Part shown: piece after piece, positions 7,987-16,754 of the stretch | Layout: each line of letters begins with the position of its first letter | Numbering within the stretch: position 1 is the first letter of the stretch | NCBI RefSeq assembly: GCF_003217575.1 | Contig: NZ_QJTC01000019.1 | Span: 18,195 to 82,194 of the forward strand | DNA from: Xylophilus ampelinus | GTDB lineage: Bacteria > Pseudomonadota > Gammaproteobacteria > Burkholderiales > Burkholderiaceae_C | Reading direction: 5' to 3' | DNA length: 64,000 nt | Program-made: the position numbers and the translations under genes | Notes under the pieces: generated by a model | The model's input: only the letters and a program-made list of their open reading frames with translations | Database searches by the model: none | What the model was told of the DNA's origin: nothing

Positions 7987-8330
7987 GCGCGGGACGTCGG
8001 ATCGCCGCCGTCGAGTTCCGCGGCCAGCACGTCGCCCCCGGCCGGAGCGCGGGGGGTGCGGTTGGCCGGGCGGGCCAGCACCTCGACGTAGACATCCTTG
8101 CGGCCCTGCTGCACCAGCGCGTCGATGCGCTCGGTGAGGGCGGCCAGGTGCACCCCCTCGGCGTCGTCGGCGGTGGCACCGACGCGGCAATCGAAATCCC
8201 AGAAGTCGGCGCCTGCCGGCAGCGGCTTGCGGCGCTCGCGCTGCACGTACTTGCGGATCTCGTGCTTGGTCGCTTCCAGCACCCGGTCGGGGTGCTTGCC
8301 CGGGGTCTCCAGCGCAAATGTCTTTCTCAT
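7983..8330 (-). CDS. DUF6172-like small protein
   Basis: A 115-residue basic N-terminal protein with the run MRKTFALETPGKHPDRVLEA, then HEIRKYVQRERRKPLP and DFWDFDCRVG. From memory this matches the DUF6172 family of proteobacteria, for which no function is known. A good Shine-Dalgarno (AAGGA) precedes ATG 8330. The C-terminus is Pro/Ala/Asp-rich and overlaps the next gene by 4 nt. A GCTAT-type repeat lies just upstream, between it and the efflux operon, so it probably has its own promoter. Confidence 0.65.
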   Translation of the reverse strand: MRKTFALETPGKHPDRVLEATKHEIRKYVQRERRKPLPAGADFWDFDCRVGATADDAEGVHLAALTERIDALVQQGRKDVYVEVLARPANRTPRAPAGGDVLAAELDGGDPTSRA

Positions 8331-8388
8331 GCCAATCCTTCGCAGCGCTGCGGCGGCGCCTGCGGCCGCCGGATGCGCAAACGCGCGA

Positions 8389-8451
8389 TTATGAGGCTTT
8401 CGTGCCTGCAGCCGGCATCCCTTGCCGGCATGTTGCTATTGAAGTTGTAGC
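8389..8451 (-). repeat. GCTAT-N7-ATAGC dispersed repeat, copy 1
   Basis: On the minus strand: a 17-nt palindromic core (GCTAC, AT-rich spacer, ATAGC; 8451-8435), then a GC-rich stem-loop segment (GCCGGCAAGG.. GCCGGCTGCAGGC), then CTCATAAT. The TAG stop of the TolC-like gene lies within its ATAGC half. Same layout as copies at 16497, 26491, 26821 and 34841. Confidence 0.65.
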
Positions 8452-10004
8452 GCAGCGCCGGCCGTCGGGCCACCCAGGGATTGGTACAGCGACGCATGGT
8501 TGCCCAGGCGGTTGAGCCGGTTGTCGGCCACCGCGATCTCGGCGTTGCGGCGCTTTTCCTGCGCATCGAGCCAGGGCTTGAGGGCGACCGAGCCGGCGCG
8601 GTAGCGGATCTCGTAGAGCCGCTCGGCCCGCTGCGCCTCGGCCAGGGATTCGGCCAGCAGCGCGGCCTGCGCCTCGAACTGCTGGCGGGCCGACAGCGCG
8701 TTGTCCACATCGGCCAGCGCCTGGTAGACGCTCTGGCGGAACAGCGTCACCGCCTCCTCGTACTGCGTCTGCGACACCTGGATCGACAGGCTGCGCTGCG
8801 TCGCCTGCAGGAAGGGCAGGCTGATGCCGGCGCCCAGGCTGGCGACCGGGTTCCGCAGCAGGTTGAGCAGCGCGTTGCTCAACGTGCCCAGCGCGCCGGT
8901 CAGGGTCAGCGCGGGGTAGAAGGCGGCGCGGGTGGCGTCGACGTTCTTCAGGCTGCTGCGCAGCCGCAGCTCGGCCGCGCGCACGTCGGGCCGGCGGGCG
9001 ATCAGGTCGGCGGGCAGGCCGGCTTCGACCGCCGGCAGCGGGCCTGCGGGCAGCACCGTGGGCTCGCGCCAGTCCAGCACCGCCTCGGCTCCGGCGGGCG
9101 CCGCCAGCGCCGGCAGGCCGGGTACCGGCGGCACCTCGCCGACCGGTGCGCCACCGACGGTCAGCCGGCCGTCGAACAACAGGCCGAGCGAATTGAGCGC
9201 CTGCACCCGCTGTTGGCGCAACTGGGTCTGGCTGGCGCGCTGCGAAGCCAGCGTCTGCCGCGCCTCGGCCAGCTCCAGGCCCGAGATCGCGCCGGCGGCG
9301 TACTGCGCCTGCACCAGGGCCACGGTGCGCTCGGCATAGGCGATGCTCTGCGCGGCCAGCGCCAGCCGCTGGTTGGCATGGGCCACCTGCCAGTAGAGCG
9401 TGGCGGTGGTGCCGGCCAGCGCCTGGGCGGCGGATTCGCGGTCCTGCACCGTCGCCAGGGTTTCCCAGCGGGCGGCGTCGCGGGCGCTGCCCAGGCGGCT
9501 CCACAGATCGACCTCGTAGCTCGCGCCCAGGCTCGACGACGCCGAGCGCACCGAGCCGTTGCCGCGGTTGCCGTTGCCCAGCCCGCGCGAGGCGCTGGCG
9601 CCGACGTTGCCGCTGAGCTGCGGCACCAACGGCACCGCCGCCAGCCCCGCATTGAGCTGTGCCCGGCGCACCCGGATCGCGGTGGCGGCCAGGTCGTTGT
9701 TGTAGCGCTGGGCCTGCGCCACCAGCGCGTCGAGCCCCGGATCGCCGAAAGCCGTCCACCAGTCCACCGCGACGGCGGCCGCCGGCAGGGCGCGCACGTC
9801 CGGCGGGTCGTCGGCGGAGGCCGGGGCCCGCGACCCAGCGGCGGCGGGCGCCTGCACCACACCGGTACCGGTCTCGCGCCACTGCGGCGCCAGGCGCAGT
9901 TCGGGAGCGGCATAGCGGTCGGCGCCCGGCGTGCCGCAGCCGGCCAGCAGCGCGGCGGCCAGCGCGGTGGATACCAGGGAGAAAGTCTGTCGGCCTGTGC
10001 TCAT
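8436..10004 (-). CDS. TolC-like outer-membrane efflux lipoprotein (NodT family)
   Basis: A 522-residue outer-membrane factor with lipobox LLAGC (Cys23), so acylated like OprM/NodT. It contains the duplicated coiled-coil/beta-barrel layout of the OEP family; recognisable signatures are GLPADLIARRPDVRAAELRL and ASLGAGISLPFLQ. It is third in the macA-macB-OMF operon and should provide the exit duct. Start at ATG 10004 gives the signal peptide directly. The reading frame ends inside a dispersed repeat, so the last few residues (QLQ) may derive from repeat insertion. Confidence 0.9.
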   Translation of the reverse strand: MSTGRQTFSLVSTALAAALLAGCGTPGADRYAAPELRLAPQWRETGTGVVQAPAAAGSRAPASADDPPDVRALPAAAVAVDWWTAFGDPGLDALVAQAQRYNNDLAATAIRVRRAQLNAGLAAVPLVPQLSGNVGASASRGLGNGNRGNGSVRSASSSLGASYEVDLWSRLGSARDAARWETLATVQDRESAAQALAGTTATLYWQVAHANQRLALAAQSIAYAERTVALVQAQYAAGAISGLELAEARQTLASQRASQTQLRQQRVQALNSLGLLFDGRLTVGGAPVGEVPPVPGLPALAAPAGAEAVLDWREPTVLPAGPLPAVEAGLPADLIARRPDVRAAELRLRSSLKNVDATRAAFYPALTLTGALGTLSNALLNLLRNPVASLGAGISLPFLQATQRSLSIQVSQTQYEEAVTLFRQSVYQALADVDNALSARQQFEAQAALLAESLAEAQRAERLYEIRYRAGSVALKPWLDAQEKRRNAEIAVADNRLNRLGNHASLYQSLGGPTAGAALQLQ

Positions 10005-10166
10005 GTCATTCCGTTCGTCTGGCGCAGAACGCCGGTCCATCCTCGCGGCCGCCCGGGCCCACCGCATCTCCCAGGGATACCGCGGAACCGGCTTCGCCGG
10101 GCCGCAGGTATCGCCCCCGGCGAGGGGGAGGGCGGCCCCACGCAGTGGGCGAGCCTGGAGGCGTGC

Positions 10167-12197
10167 TCAATCCCGGGCGAGTGCATCGACCGGGTCCAGG
10201 CGCGCCGCATTGCGCGCCGGCAAAAAGCCGAACACCACGCCGATCAGCGTCGAGCAGACGAAGGCCGCCACCATCGAGCCGGTCGAATACACCAGCTGGA
10301 AATCGCCGCCCACGCCGGCGACCACCGGGCCGATGGCCAGCGCCAGGGCGATGCCCAGCACGCCGCCCATCAGACAGACCAGCACCGCCTCGATCAGGAA
10401 CTGCTGCTGGATGTCGCCCTGCCGCGCGCCGACGGCCATGCGCACCCCGATCTCGCGGGTGCGCTCGGTCACCGAGACCAGCATGATGTTCATCACCCCG
10501 ATGCCGCCCACGATCAGCGAGATCACCGCGATCGAGGCGATCAGCAGCGTCAGCGTCTTGGTGGTGGCCTCGATCGTCTGGCGGATGCTGTCGGTGTTGA
10601 GCACGTAGAAGTCCTTGCGGCCGTGGCGCTGCAGCAGCAGCGCGTTGATGCCGGCCTCGGCCGCGGTGGTGGGCGCGTCGTCGCGCACCCGCACGGTGAT
10701 GCTGCGCAGGTAGTTCTGGTTGACGATGCGGCTCATCGCGGTGGTGTAGGGCACGAAGACGTTCAGCGCCTCGGTGTTGCCGAAGGCCGACTCGCTCTTG
10801 GCCGCCACGCCGATCACCCGCACCGGCACGCTGCCGAGGAGGATCACCTCGCCCACCGGGTCGGGCGTGTTGGGGAACAGGGTTTTGCGGGTGTTGTCGT
10901 CGATCACCGCCACCTGCTCGCGCCGCTGCACGTTGTCGGCACCGAAGGGGTTGCCCTGGGCGATGGTGACGCCCTTCACCCGGAAGTACTGCTCGCCCGC
11001 GCCGAGCACGGTGACCGATGCCTCGATGTTGCGGTAGCGGCCGGTGACCGAACTGCTGAGCGTGGGCGTGACGCTGTCCACATAACTCTGCCGCGCCAGC
11101 GCGTCGGCGTCGGCCGGCACCAGGCTGCGCACCCGCGCCGAGCGGGGGTCGCCGAAGCCGGTGCCCGAGAACACCTCGATCGTGTTGGTGCCGATCGAGC
11201 TGATGTTCTTGAGCACCTGCAGCCGCGAGCCCTCGCCGATCGCCACAACCGCCACCACCGAGGCGATGCCGATGATGATGCCGAGCATCGTCAGGAAGGT
11301 GCGCAGCCGGTGGGCGTTCATCGCCAGCAGCGCCATGCCGAAGGCTTCGGTGAAACGGTCGCGCAGCGCGGCCAGGCCGCCGGCCGCGGCGGGGCGTGGC
11401 GGCAGCTGCGGCGCCGTGGGCCGGTCCACCACGCCCTGCATCCGGCCGGTGGGCCGGTCGCCGATGATCTCGCCGTCGCGGATCTCGATGATCCGCTCGG
11501 CATGCTCGGCCACCGCCATGTCGTGGGTCACGATGATGATCGTGTGGCCCTCGGCATGCAGCTCCTGCAGGATCTTCATCACCTCTTCGCCGCTGCCGGT
11601 GTCGAGCGCGCCGGTGGGCTCGTCGGCCAGGATCACGCTGCCGCCGTTCATCAGCGCCCGCGCGATCGAGACCCGCTGCTGCTGCCCGCCCGAGAGCTGC
11701 CCCGGCCGGTAGCCGACCCGCTCGGCCAGGCCCAGCCGGCCGAGCAGGGCGGCGGCCCGGTCGTGGCGCGCGTCCGACGGCGTGCCGGCGTACACCGCCG
11801 GCACCTCGACGTTGCCGCGCGCGGTCAGGTCCGACAGCAGGTGGTAGCGCTGGAAGATGAAGCCGAAGTGTTCGCGGCGCAGGGCCGCCAGCTCGTCGGG
11901 CGCCAGCCGGCCGGTCTCGCGGCCCAGCACCCGGTAGCTGCCGCCGCTCGGCCGGTCGAGGCAGCCCAGGATGTTCATCAGCGTCGATTTGCCCGAGCCC
12001 GACTGGCCGACGATCGCGACCATCTCGCCGGCGTGGATCGCCAGGTCGATGTCCTTGAGCACCGCGACGGTGGTCTCGCCGGCGGGGAATTCGCGGCGCA
12101 GCTTCTGCAGATCGAGCAGCGGGGCGTCGGTGCGGCGCGCGCCCGCGCTGCGGTCGAAGGCGGGCGGAGCCGCTGTCGGGGGGAGGGCCTGGTTCAT
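10167..12197 (-). CDS. macB: MacB-type macrolide/peptide exporter ABC transporter
   Basis: A 676-residue protein with an N-terminal ABC ATPase and C-terminal FtsX/MacB permease fused, as in MacB (about 650). Walker A GQSGSGKS is at residues 64-71, followed by the Q-loop region, signature LSGGQQQR, Walker [13 protein letters not shown] and H-loop THD. The permease has four membrane helices, the first near [20 protein letters not shown], then a large periplasmic domain. It lies 13 nt downstream of macA. MacAB pumps with a TolC partner export macrolides, toxins, siderophores or lipopeptides; the substrate here is unknown. Confidence 0.94.
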   Translation of the reverse strand: MNQALPPTAAPPAFDRSAGARRTDAPLLDLQKLRREFPAGETTVAVLKDIDLAIHAGEMVAIVGQSGSGKSTLMNILGCLDRPSGGSYRVLGRETGRLAPDELAALRREHFGFIFQRYHLLSDLTARGNVEVPAVYAGTPSDARHDRAAALLGRLGLAERVGYRPGQLSGGQQQRVSIARALMNGGSVILADEPTGALDTGSGEEVMKILQELHAEGHTIIIVTHDMAVAEHAERIIEIRDGEIIGDRPTGRMQGVVDRPTAPQLPPRPAAAGGLAALRDRFTEAFGMALLAMNAHRLRTFLTMLGIIIGIASVVAVVAIGEGSRLQVLKNISSIGTNTIEVFSGTGFGDPRSARVRSLVPADADALARQSYVDSVTPTLSSSVTGRYRNIEASVTVLGAGEQYFRVKGVTIAQGNPFGADNVQRREQVAVIDDNTRKTLFPNTPDPVGEVILLGSVPVRVIGVAAKSESAFGNTEALNVFVPYTTAMSRIVNQNYLRSITVRVRDDAPTTAAEAGINALLLQRHGRKDFYVLNTDSIRQTIEATTKTLTLLIASIAVISLIVGGIGVMNIMLVSVTERTREIGVRMAVGARQGDIQQQFLIEAVLVCLMGGVLGIALALAIGPVVAGVGGDFQLVYSTGSMVAAFVCSTLIGVVFGFLPARNAARLDPVDALARD

Positions 12198-12210
12198 CGC
12201 GCCGGGCCCG

Positions 12211-13431
12211 TCATAGCCGCATCGGCGGGCGGCGGCCGCCCGGCATGCCGGCGCCGGTGCCCGGCGCGCCGGCCTCGCCCAGCACCACCTTGTCGCCGAC
12301 CACCAGGCCCTCGGTCACCTGGGCGTTGACGTTGTTGTTCATGCCGACCTTGATCTTGCGCGGCTGGGCATTGCCGTCGGCGTCGAGCACCCGCACGGTG
12401 TAGCTGCCGTCGCGCTCGCGCCGGCCGAGCGCGGACGACGGGATCGCCACCGCGCCCTTGGCCTCTGCCCGCACGATCGAGACCTGCGCGGTCATCGAGA
12501 TGCGCAGCTTGCCGTCGGGATTGGGCACGTCGAACAGGCCGTTGTAGTAGATGGCGGTGGTCGAGGTGCTGGTGCTGCCGCTCGACGAGGAAGAGGTGGT
12601 GTCGGTCAGGATCGAGTCGGGCGCCGGCTCCACCGTGCGCAGCTTGGCGTCGTAGCGGCGGTCGGGCTCGCCCAGGATGGTGAAGTACACCGGCTGGCCG
12701 GCCTGCACCTTGACCACGTCGGCCTCCGATATCTGCGACTTGACGGTGACGGTGTCGAGCTGCGCTACCTTGATGATCGTGGGCGTGGTCTGGTTGGCGT
12801 TGACCGTCTGGCCCTGCTGCGCGACCAGGGCCACCACCACGCCGTCGATCGGCGACGCGATCTTGGTGTAGCCCAGATTGACCTGCGCCGTCTCGGCGGT
12901 GATGGAGGCCTGGCGGATCTGAGCCTGCAGCGCGCCGATGTTGGCGCGGGTGGTATTGCGCGTGGCTTCGGCCGCCTCGAAGTCCTGGCGCGAGCCGGCA
13001 TCGGCGTCGAGCAGCTCCTTCTGGCGCTTGTAGCTCAGCTCGGCCTGGATCAGCGCGACCTGCTGGGCCGCGAGCTGCGCCCGCACGTTCTCGAGCCCCG
13101 CCTGGGCGTTGCGCAGGTTGTTCTGCTGGGTGGTGGAGTCGATCTCGGCCACCGGCTGGCCCTTCTTGACCGTGTCGCCCAGCTTCACGTGCAGTATCTT
13201 GATCTGGCCCGAGACCTGGGCGCCGACGCTCACCTGCTTGAAGGCCTGCACCGTGCCGGTGGCCAGCACCGCGTCTTCCAGGTCCATCGTGGTGGCGGTG
13301 GCGGTGACGAACCGGGCGGGCTTGGGGGCCGAGAAATAGAAGTGGCGGATCGCCGCGGCGACGGCCACGAAGACGACGGCCGCCGCGGCATAGCGCAGGA
13401 TTCTGGAGGTACGGGAGGAGCGTGGTGCCAT
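12211..13431 (-). CDS. macA: MacA-type periplasmic adaptor
   Basis: A 406-residue membrane-fusion protein. It has an N-terminal membrane helix (about residues 12-32), barrel-sandwich lipoyl halves ([19 protein letters not shown] and [12 protein letters not shown]), a long alpha-hairpin between them, and C-terminal beta-barrel and membrane-proximal domains. It stimulates MacB and bridges it to the outer-membrane factor. Start set at ATG 13431; upstream in-frame sequence lacks a signal and has no better start. A Ser/Thr-rich insert ([13 protein letters not shown]) in the C-terminal half is unusual and may be a flexible loop. Confidence 0.92.
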   Translation of the reverse strand: MAPRSSRTSRILRYAAAAVVFVAVAAAIRHFYFSAPKPARFVTATATTMDLEDAVLATGTVQAFKQVSVGAQVSGQIKILHVKLGDTVKKGQPVAEIDSTTQQNNLRNAQAGLENVRAQLAAQQVALIQAELSYKRQKELLDADAGSRQDFEAAEATRNTTRANIGALQAQIRQASITAETAQVNLGYTKIASPIDGVVVALVAQQGQTVNANQTTPTIIKVAQLDTVTVKSQISEADVVKVQAGQPVYFTILGEPDRRYDAKLRTVEPAPDSILTDTTSSSSSGSTSTSTTAIYYNGLFDVPNPDGKLRISMTAQVSIVRAEAKGAVAIPSSALGRRERDGSYTVRVLDADGNAQPRKIKVGMNNNVNAQVTEGLVVGDKVVLGEAGAPGTGAGMPGGRRPPMRL

Positions 13432-13566
13432 GGGGGGAGTGTCGGGTCCAAGTTCTGTCCGGAGTTTTAGCCTGTGCGAAGCTGGGGTAAAGGCGGTGAC
13501 GGGCGTTGCACGAGCCACCGCCGGCGGACGGCGCCCGGCCAGGTCACCGAAAGCCGGCCGGCGATG

Positions 13567-14541
13567 TCACGCAGCCGAGGTGCCCGGCGTGCCCTGCGCG
13601 TCGTCATCGCCTCCCGCTTGCCGTTTCAGCGCCAGCGCCGCGTCGTAGAGCGTGTTGCGCGGCGCCCCGGTGATCTCGGCGGCGATGCGCACCGCGGTCT
13701 TGACCGGCAGTTCGGCCAGCAGCAGCCGCAGCGTGCGGGCATCGCCGACCGACAGGGCGCCGGCCTGTGCCGCCACCGAGGGTGCGGGGTGCAGCACCAC
13801 CACGAATTCGCCGCGGGTGCGCTGCGGCCCGGCCGCCAGCCAGGCGGCGGCCTGGGCGGCGGGCACGGTGGCGATCTCCTCGAACTGCTTGGTCAGCTCG
13901 CGGGCGAAGGTGACCGGCCGCTCGCCCAGCACCGCCAGGGCGCGCGCCATCTCCTCGATGCGGTGCGGCGCCTCCAGCAGCACCGCGGCGCGCTGCTGGG
14001 CGCCGAGTGCGGCGACCGCGGTGGCGCGCTCGCCGGCCTTGGTCGGCAGGAAGCCGGCGAAGAGAAAGCCGCCGTCGTCGTGGCCCTGGGCCACCACCGC
14101 TGCGGCGCTGAGCGCGGTCGTCACGCTGCTGGCGCCGGGCAGCGGCACCACCGCCGAGCCGGCGGCCCGCACCGCCGCCACCAGGCGGGCGCCGGGGTCG
14201 CTCACGGCGGGCGTGCCGGCGTCGCTGACATAGGCGATGCGCTCGCCGGCCTGCAGGCGGACCAGCACCGCCTGCGCGGCCTCGGCCTCGTTGTGCTGGT
14301 GCACCGCCAGCAACCGGGCGCCGCGCCGCTCGATGCCGTAAGCGCGCAGCATCTGCTGGGTGTGGCGGGTGTCCTCGCAGGCCACCGCGTCCACCATCTC
14401 CAGCACATGCAGCGCCCGCAGGGTGATGTCGGCCAGGTTGCCGATGGGCGTCGCCACGATGTAGAGGGTGCCCCGCGGATAATGCTGCGCGCCCGCGGCT
14501 TCGCGCGCGGCGGACAGGGCAGGGACGAAAGAGGCGCTCAA
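13567..14541 (-). CDS. rsmI: 16S rRNA (cytidine1402-2'-O)-methyltransferase
   Basis: A 324-residue tetrapyrrole-methylase-fold enzyme. The N-terminal LYIVATPIGNLADITLRA and ACEDTRHTQQML motifs are diagnostic of RsmI, as are SDAGTPAVSDPGARLV and PLPGASSVTTALS. It 2'-O-methylates C1402 of 16S rRNA using SAM. The only start fitting the family is TTG at 14541, preceded by a good Shine-Dalgarno (AAGGAA). The first base of this codon is also the first base of the divergent yraN ATG. The C-terminal extension after QAGGDD is low-complexity. Confidence 0.94.
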   Translation of the reverse strand: MSASFVPALSAAREAAGAQHYPRGTLYIVATPIGNLADITLRALHVLEMVDAVACEDTRHTQQMLRAYGIERRGARLLAVHQHNEAEAAQAVLVRLQAGERIAYVSDAGTPAVSDPGARLVAAVRAAGSAVVPLPGASSVTTALSAAAVVAQGHDDGGFLFAGFLPTKAGERATAVAALGAQQRAAVLLEAPHRIEEMARALAVLGERPVTFARELTKQFEEIATVPAAQAAAWLAAGPQRTRGEFVVVLHPAPSVAAQAGALSVGDARTLRLLLAELPVKTAVRIAAEITGAPRNTLYDAALALKRQAGGDDDAQGTPGTSAA

Positions 14542-14981
14542 TGGGATTCCTTGAAAAACGGTGCGGTGCGGGCGCTGCGCCGGCGGCCGCGGGCACCGGG
14601 GGCGGCGGCACCACCGCGACCACCACCAAGGCCGCGGGCGACGCGGCCGAAGACCGGGCGCTGGCGCATCTGCAGGCGGCGGGCCTGCGCCTGTTGAGCC
14701 GCAATTATCGAACGCCCGGCCGCGGCGGAGGCGAGATCGACCTGGTGATGCGCGACCGGGACGGCACGCTGGTCTTCGTCGAAGTGCGCCAGCGCAAGGG
14801 CGTGGGCCACGGCGGCGCGGCCGCCAGCATCGGAGCCACCAAGCGACAGCGCATCGTCTTCGCGGCGCGCCACTACCTGATGCGGCTCGGCGCGCCGCCG
14901 CCCTGCCGGTTCGACGCGGTGCTGGTCGAGGCCGGCGCCGTCACCTGGCTGCGGGCCGCCTTCGACGCCGACGGCGCCTGA
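14541..14981 (+). CDS. yraN: YraN family endonuclease-like protein (UPF0102)
   Basis: A 146-residue protein with the restriction-endonuclease-like core of UPF0102: GDAAEDRALAHLQ, LLSRNYRTPGRGGGEIDLVM, and FVEVRQRKG, giving the E-D-ExK-type arrangement (usually EVK; here EVRQRK). A Gly/Thr-rich N-terminal insert is unusual. Function is not established; homologues are encoded next to rsmI, diaA and dolP. Divergent from rsmI and first of a yraN-diaA-dolP run. Confidence 0.88.
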   Translation: MGFLEKRCGAGAAPAAAGTGGGGTTATTTKAAGDAAEDRALAHLQAAGLRLLSRNYRTPGRGGGEIDLVMRDRDGTLVFVEVRQRKGVGHGGAAASIGATKRQRIVFAARHYLMRLGAPPPCRFDAVLVEAGAVTWLRAAFDADGA

Positions 14982-15064
14982 GCTGAGCGGCGGGGCGGCG
15001 CAGGCAACCGCTTGGTACATCTGGCGCGGTGCCGCGTAAAACCCGCCGGTATCATCCACGCTCC

Positions 15065-15664
15065 ATGCTCGAGCAACGTATCCAGACCGCCTTCGTCGAA
15101 AGCGCAGACCTCAAGTACCAGTCGGCCCAGACGCTGAGCCCGCCGATCGCGGCGGCCGTGCAGGCGATGGCGGTCAGCGTCACCAGCGGCGGCAAGGTGC
15201 TGGCCTGCGGCACCGGTGCCTCCGCCGCGCTGGCCCAGGTGTTCGCCGCGGCCTTCGTCTGCGGCTTCGAGCGCGACCGGCCCGCGCTGGGCGCGATCGC
15301 GCTGACCACCGACGGCACCCTGCTGGCCCCGCCCGGCGCCGAACCCGACGCGGTGCCGGTTTTCTCCCGACCGGTGCGGGCCCTGGGCCATGCCGGCGAC
15401 GTGCTGCTGGCCATCTCCCCGGGCGGCAACTGCGCCAGCATGGTGGCCGCGATCGACGCGGCGCACGAGCGCGAGATGGTCGTGGTGGCGCTCACCGGCC
15501 GCCACGGCGGCCGCATGGCCGGCATGCTGCGCGAGACCGACATCCACATCTGCGTGCAGCACGACCGTGCGGCGCGCGTCTTCGAGGTCCATGCCCTGGC
15601 CCTCCACTGCATCTGCGACGGCGTGGATGCGCAACTTCTCGGCGAACAGGAGATTCAGATATGA
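15065..15664 (+). CDS. diaA: SIS-domain protein, DiaA/GmhA-like
   Basis: A 199-residue single-domain SIS protein with the phosphosugar-binding signatures GGKVLACGTGASAALAQ and AISPGGNCASMVAAI. By fold it could be sedoheptulose-7-phosphate isomerase (GmhA). Its position between yraN and a BON-domain lipoprotein is that of E. coli diaA, which encodes a DnaA-binding replication-initiation factor. Start at ATG 15065 is preferred over one at 15029. Its stop overlaps the next start (ATGA). Confidence 0.83.
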   Translation: MLEQRIQTAFVESADLKYQSAQTLSPPIAAAVQAMAVSVTSGGKVLACGTGASAALAQVFAAAFVCGFERDRPALGAIALTTDGTLLAPPGAEPDAVPVFSRPVRALGHAGDVLLAISPGGNCASMVAAIDAAHEREMVVVALTGRHGGRMAGMLRETDIHICVQHDRAARVFEVHALALHCICDGVDAQLLGEQEIQI

Positions 15665-16425
15665 CCCCACCAGCAAACATCCGCAGCGCCCGCGCGCTGC
15701 GCCTCGGCTGTGCGGCGCTGGCCGCGGCCACCCTCGCCGGGCTGCTGTCCGGCTGCTTCCCGCTGGCCGTGGGGGGCGCCGCGGTGGCGGGCTTCGCCGC
15801 CGTCGACCGCCGGACCGCCGGCACCCAGATCGAGGACGAGGCGATCGAGAACCGCACCCAGCGCGCGATCTCGGCCGGGCTCAGCGGCGACCGGGTGCGG
15901 ATCAACGCCACCAGCTACAACCGCCAGGTGCTGCTGACCGGCGAAGCCTCCACCGCCGACGAGCGCAGCAAGGCCGAACAGCTGGCCGCGCGGGTCGAGA
16001 ACGTGCGCGCCGTCGTCAACGACATCGGCGTGATGGCACCGGCGACGCTGTCGCAGCGCTCCAACGACACCTTCATCACCGGCAAGGTCAAGGCCAGCCT
16101 GGTGGATGCGAAGGACATCTCGGCCAGCGCGATCAAGGTCGTGACCGAGCGCGGCGTCGTCTACCTGCTCGGCCGGGTGACGGCCCGCGAAGCCAAGCGC
16201 AGCGCAGAGATCGCCCGCGGCGTGAGCGGCGTGCTGAAGGTGGTGCGGGTGTTCGAGCTGGTCAGCGAGGACGAGCTGGCCCAGATGGGCCGCCAGCAGC
16301 CGCCGGCACCGGTCACCTCGTCGGCGCCACCGGCGCCTCCACCGCCCCCTGCCGCAGCAGCCCCTGCCAATGCCGCCCCGATCACCGATGCGCCGCCGGC
16401 GGTGGTGGTGACGCCAATCCGCTGA
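15661..16425 (+). CDS. dolP: BON-domain outer-membrane lipoprotein (DolP-like)
   Basis: A 254-residue lipoprotein with lipobox LLSGC (Cys32) and two BON domains, at about residues 65-130 and 140-205. The second is marked by IKVVTERGVVYLLGRVTAREAKR. E. coli DolP (YraP) is about 190 residues; this one has an extra Pro/Ala-rich tail. DolP binds anionic phospholipids and supports outer-membrane integrity. It is translationally coupled to diaA. Confidence 0.9.
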   Translation: MTPPANIRSARALRLGCAALAAATLAGLLSGCFPLAVGGAAVAGFAAVDRRTAGTQIEDEAIENRTQRAISAGLSGDRVRINATSYNRQVLLTGEASTADERSKAEQLAARVENVRAVVNDIGVMAPATLSQRSNDTFITGKVKASLVDAKDISASAIKVVTERGVVYLLGRVTAREAKRSAEIARGVSGVLKVVRVFELVSEDELAQMGRQQPPAPVTSSAPPAPPPPPAAAAPANAAPITDAPPAVVVTPIR

Positions 16426-16496
16426 AGTGCCGGAGACGGACCGCGCGGTGCGGGGTCCGTCGGCAAAGAACGGGTCGGCCCCGCATGCGCGTTACT

Positions 16497-16556
16497 TGAA
16501 TGAAAAATGCCGTATGTCCGCACGGGACGCCGGCCTTTAGCTATTTATTTTGTAGC
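16497..16556 (-). repeat. GCTAT-N7-ATAGC dispersed repeat, copy 2
   Basis: Minus-strand reading: core GCTAC-AAAATAA-ATAGC (16556-16540), GC-rich arm with GCCGGCGTCC, then GGCATTTTTCATTCA. Same layout and length as the other four copies. Between convergent dolP and the dehydrogenase gene. Confidence 0.75.
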
Positions 16557-16588
16557 GCCCGCCTTTTTGGGCGCGTGACTCGGTATTG

Positions 16589-16702
16589 CTCCTTCTCCCT
16601 CTGGGAGAAGGCTGGGATGAGGGCCGCGCGACGTTGGCAAGCAGTGGTGGCTCTTCCAGGCGGGTTCCCTCACCCCAATCCTCTCCCCCGGGGAGAGGGA
16701 GC
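16589..16702. repeat. REP-like inverted doublet
   Basis: Two related GC-rich units face each other. The left (16589-16622) reads CTCCCTCTGGGAGAAGG then CTGGGATGAGGG. The right (16667-16702) reads CCCTCACCCCAATCC then CTCTCCCCCGGGGAGAGGG. Each contains its own hairpin, and the pair forms a larger one, like REP/REPIN doublets. The 329-nt gap between dolP and the dehydrogenase gene holds only this and the adjacent GCTAT repeat. Confidence 0.75.
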
Positions 16703-16754
16703 AAGAAGCGCTGCGGCCAGTAAGACCGCCAGCTGTTGGTCGATTCTGCCGCGC

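Noticed and set aside
15065..15664. Assignment as heptose isomerase GmhA
   Set aside because: Fold fits, but gene order with yraN and dolP and the lack of heptose genes favour DiaA.
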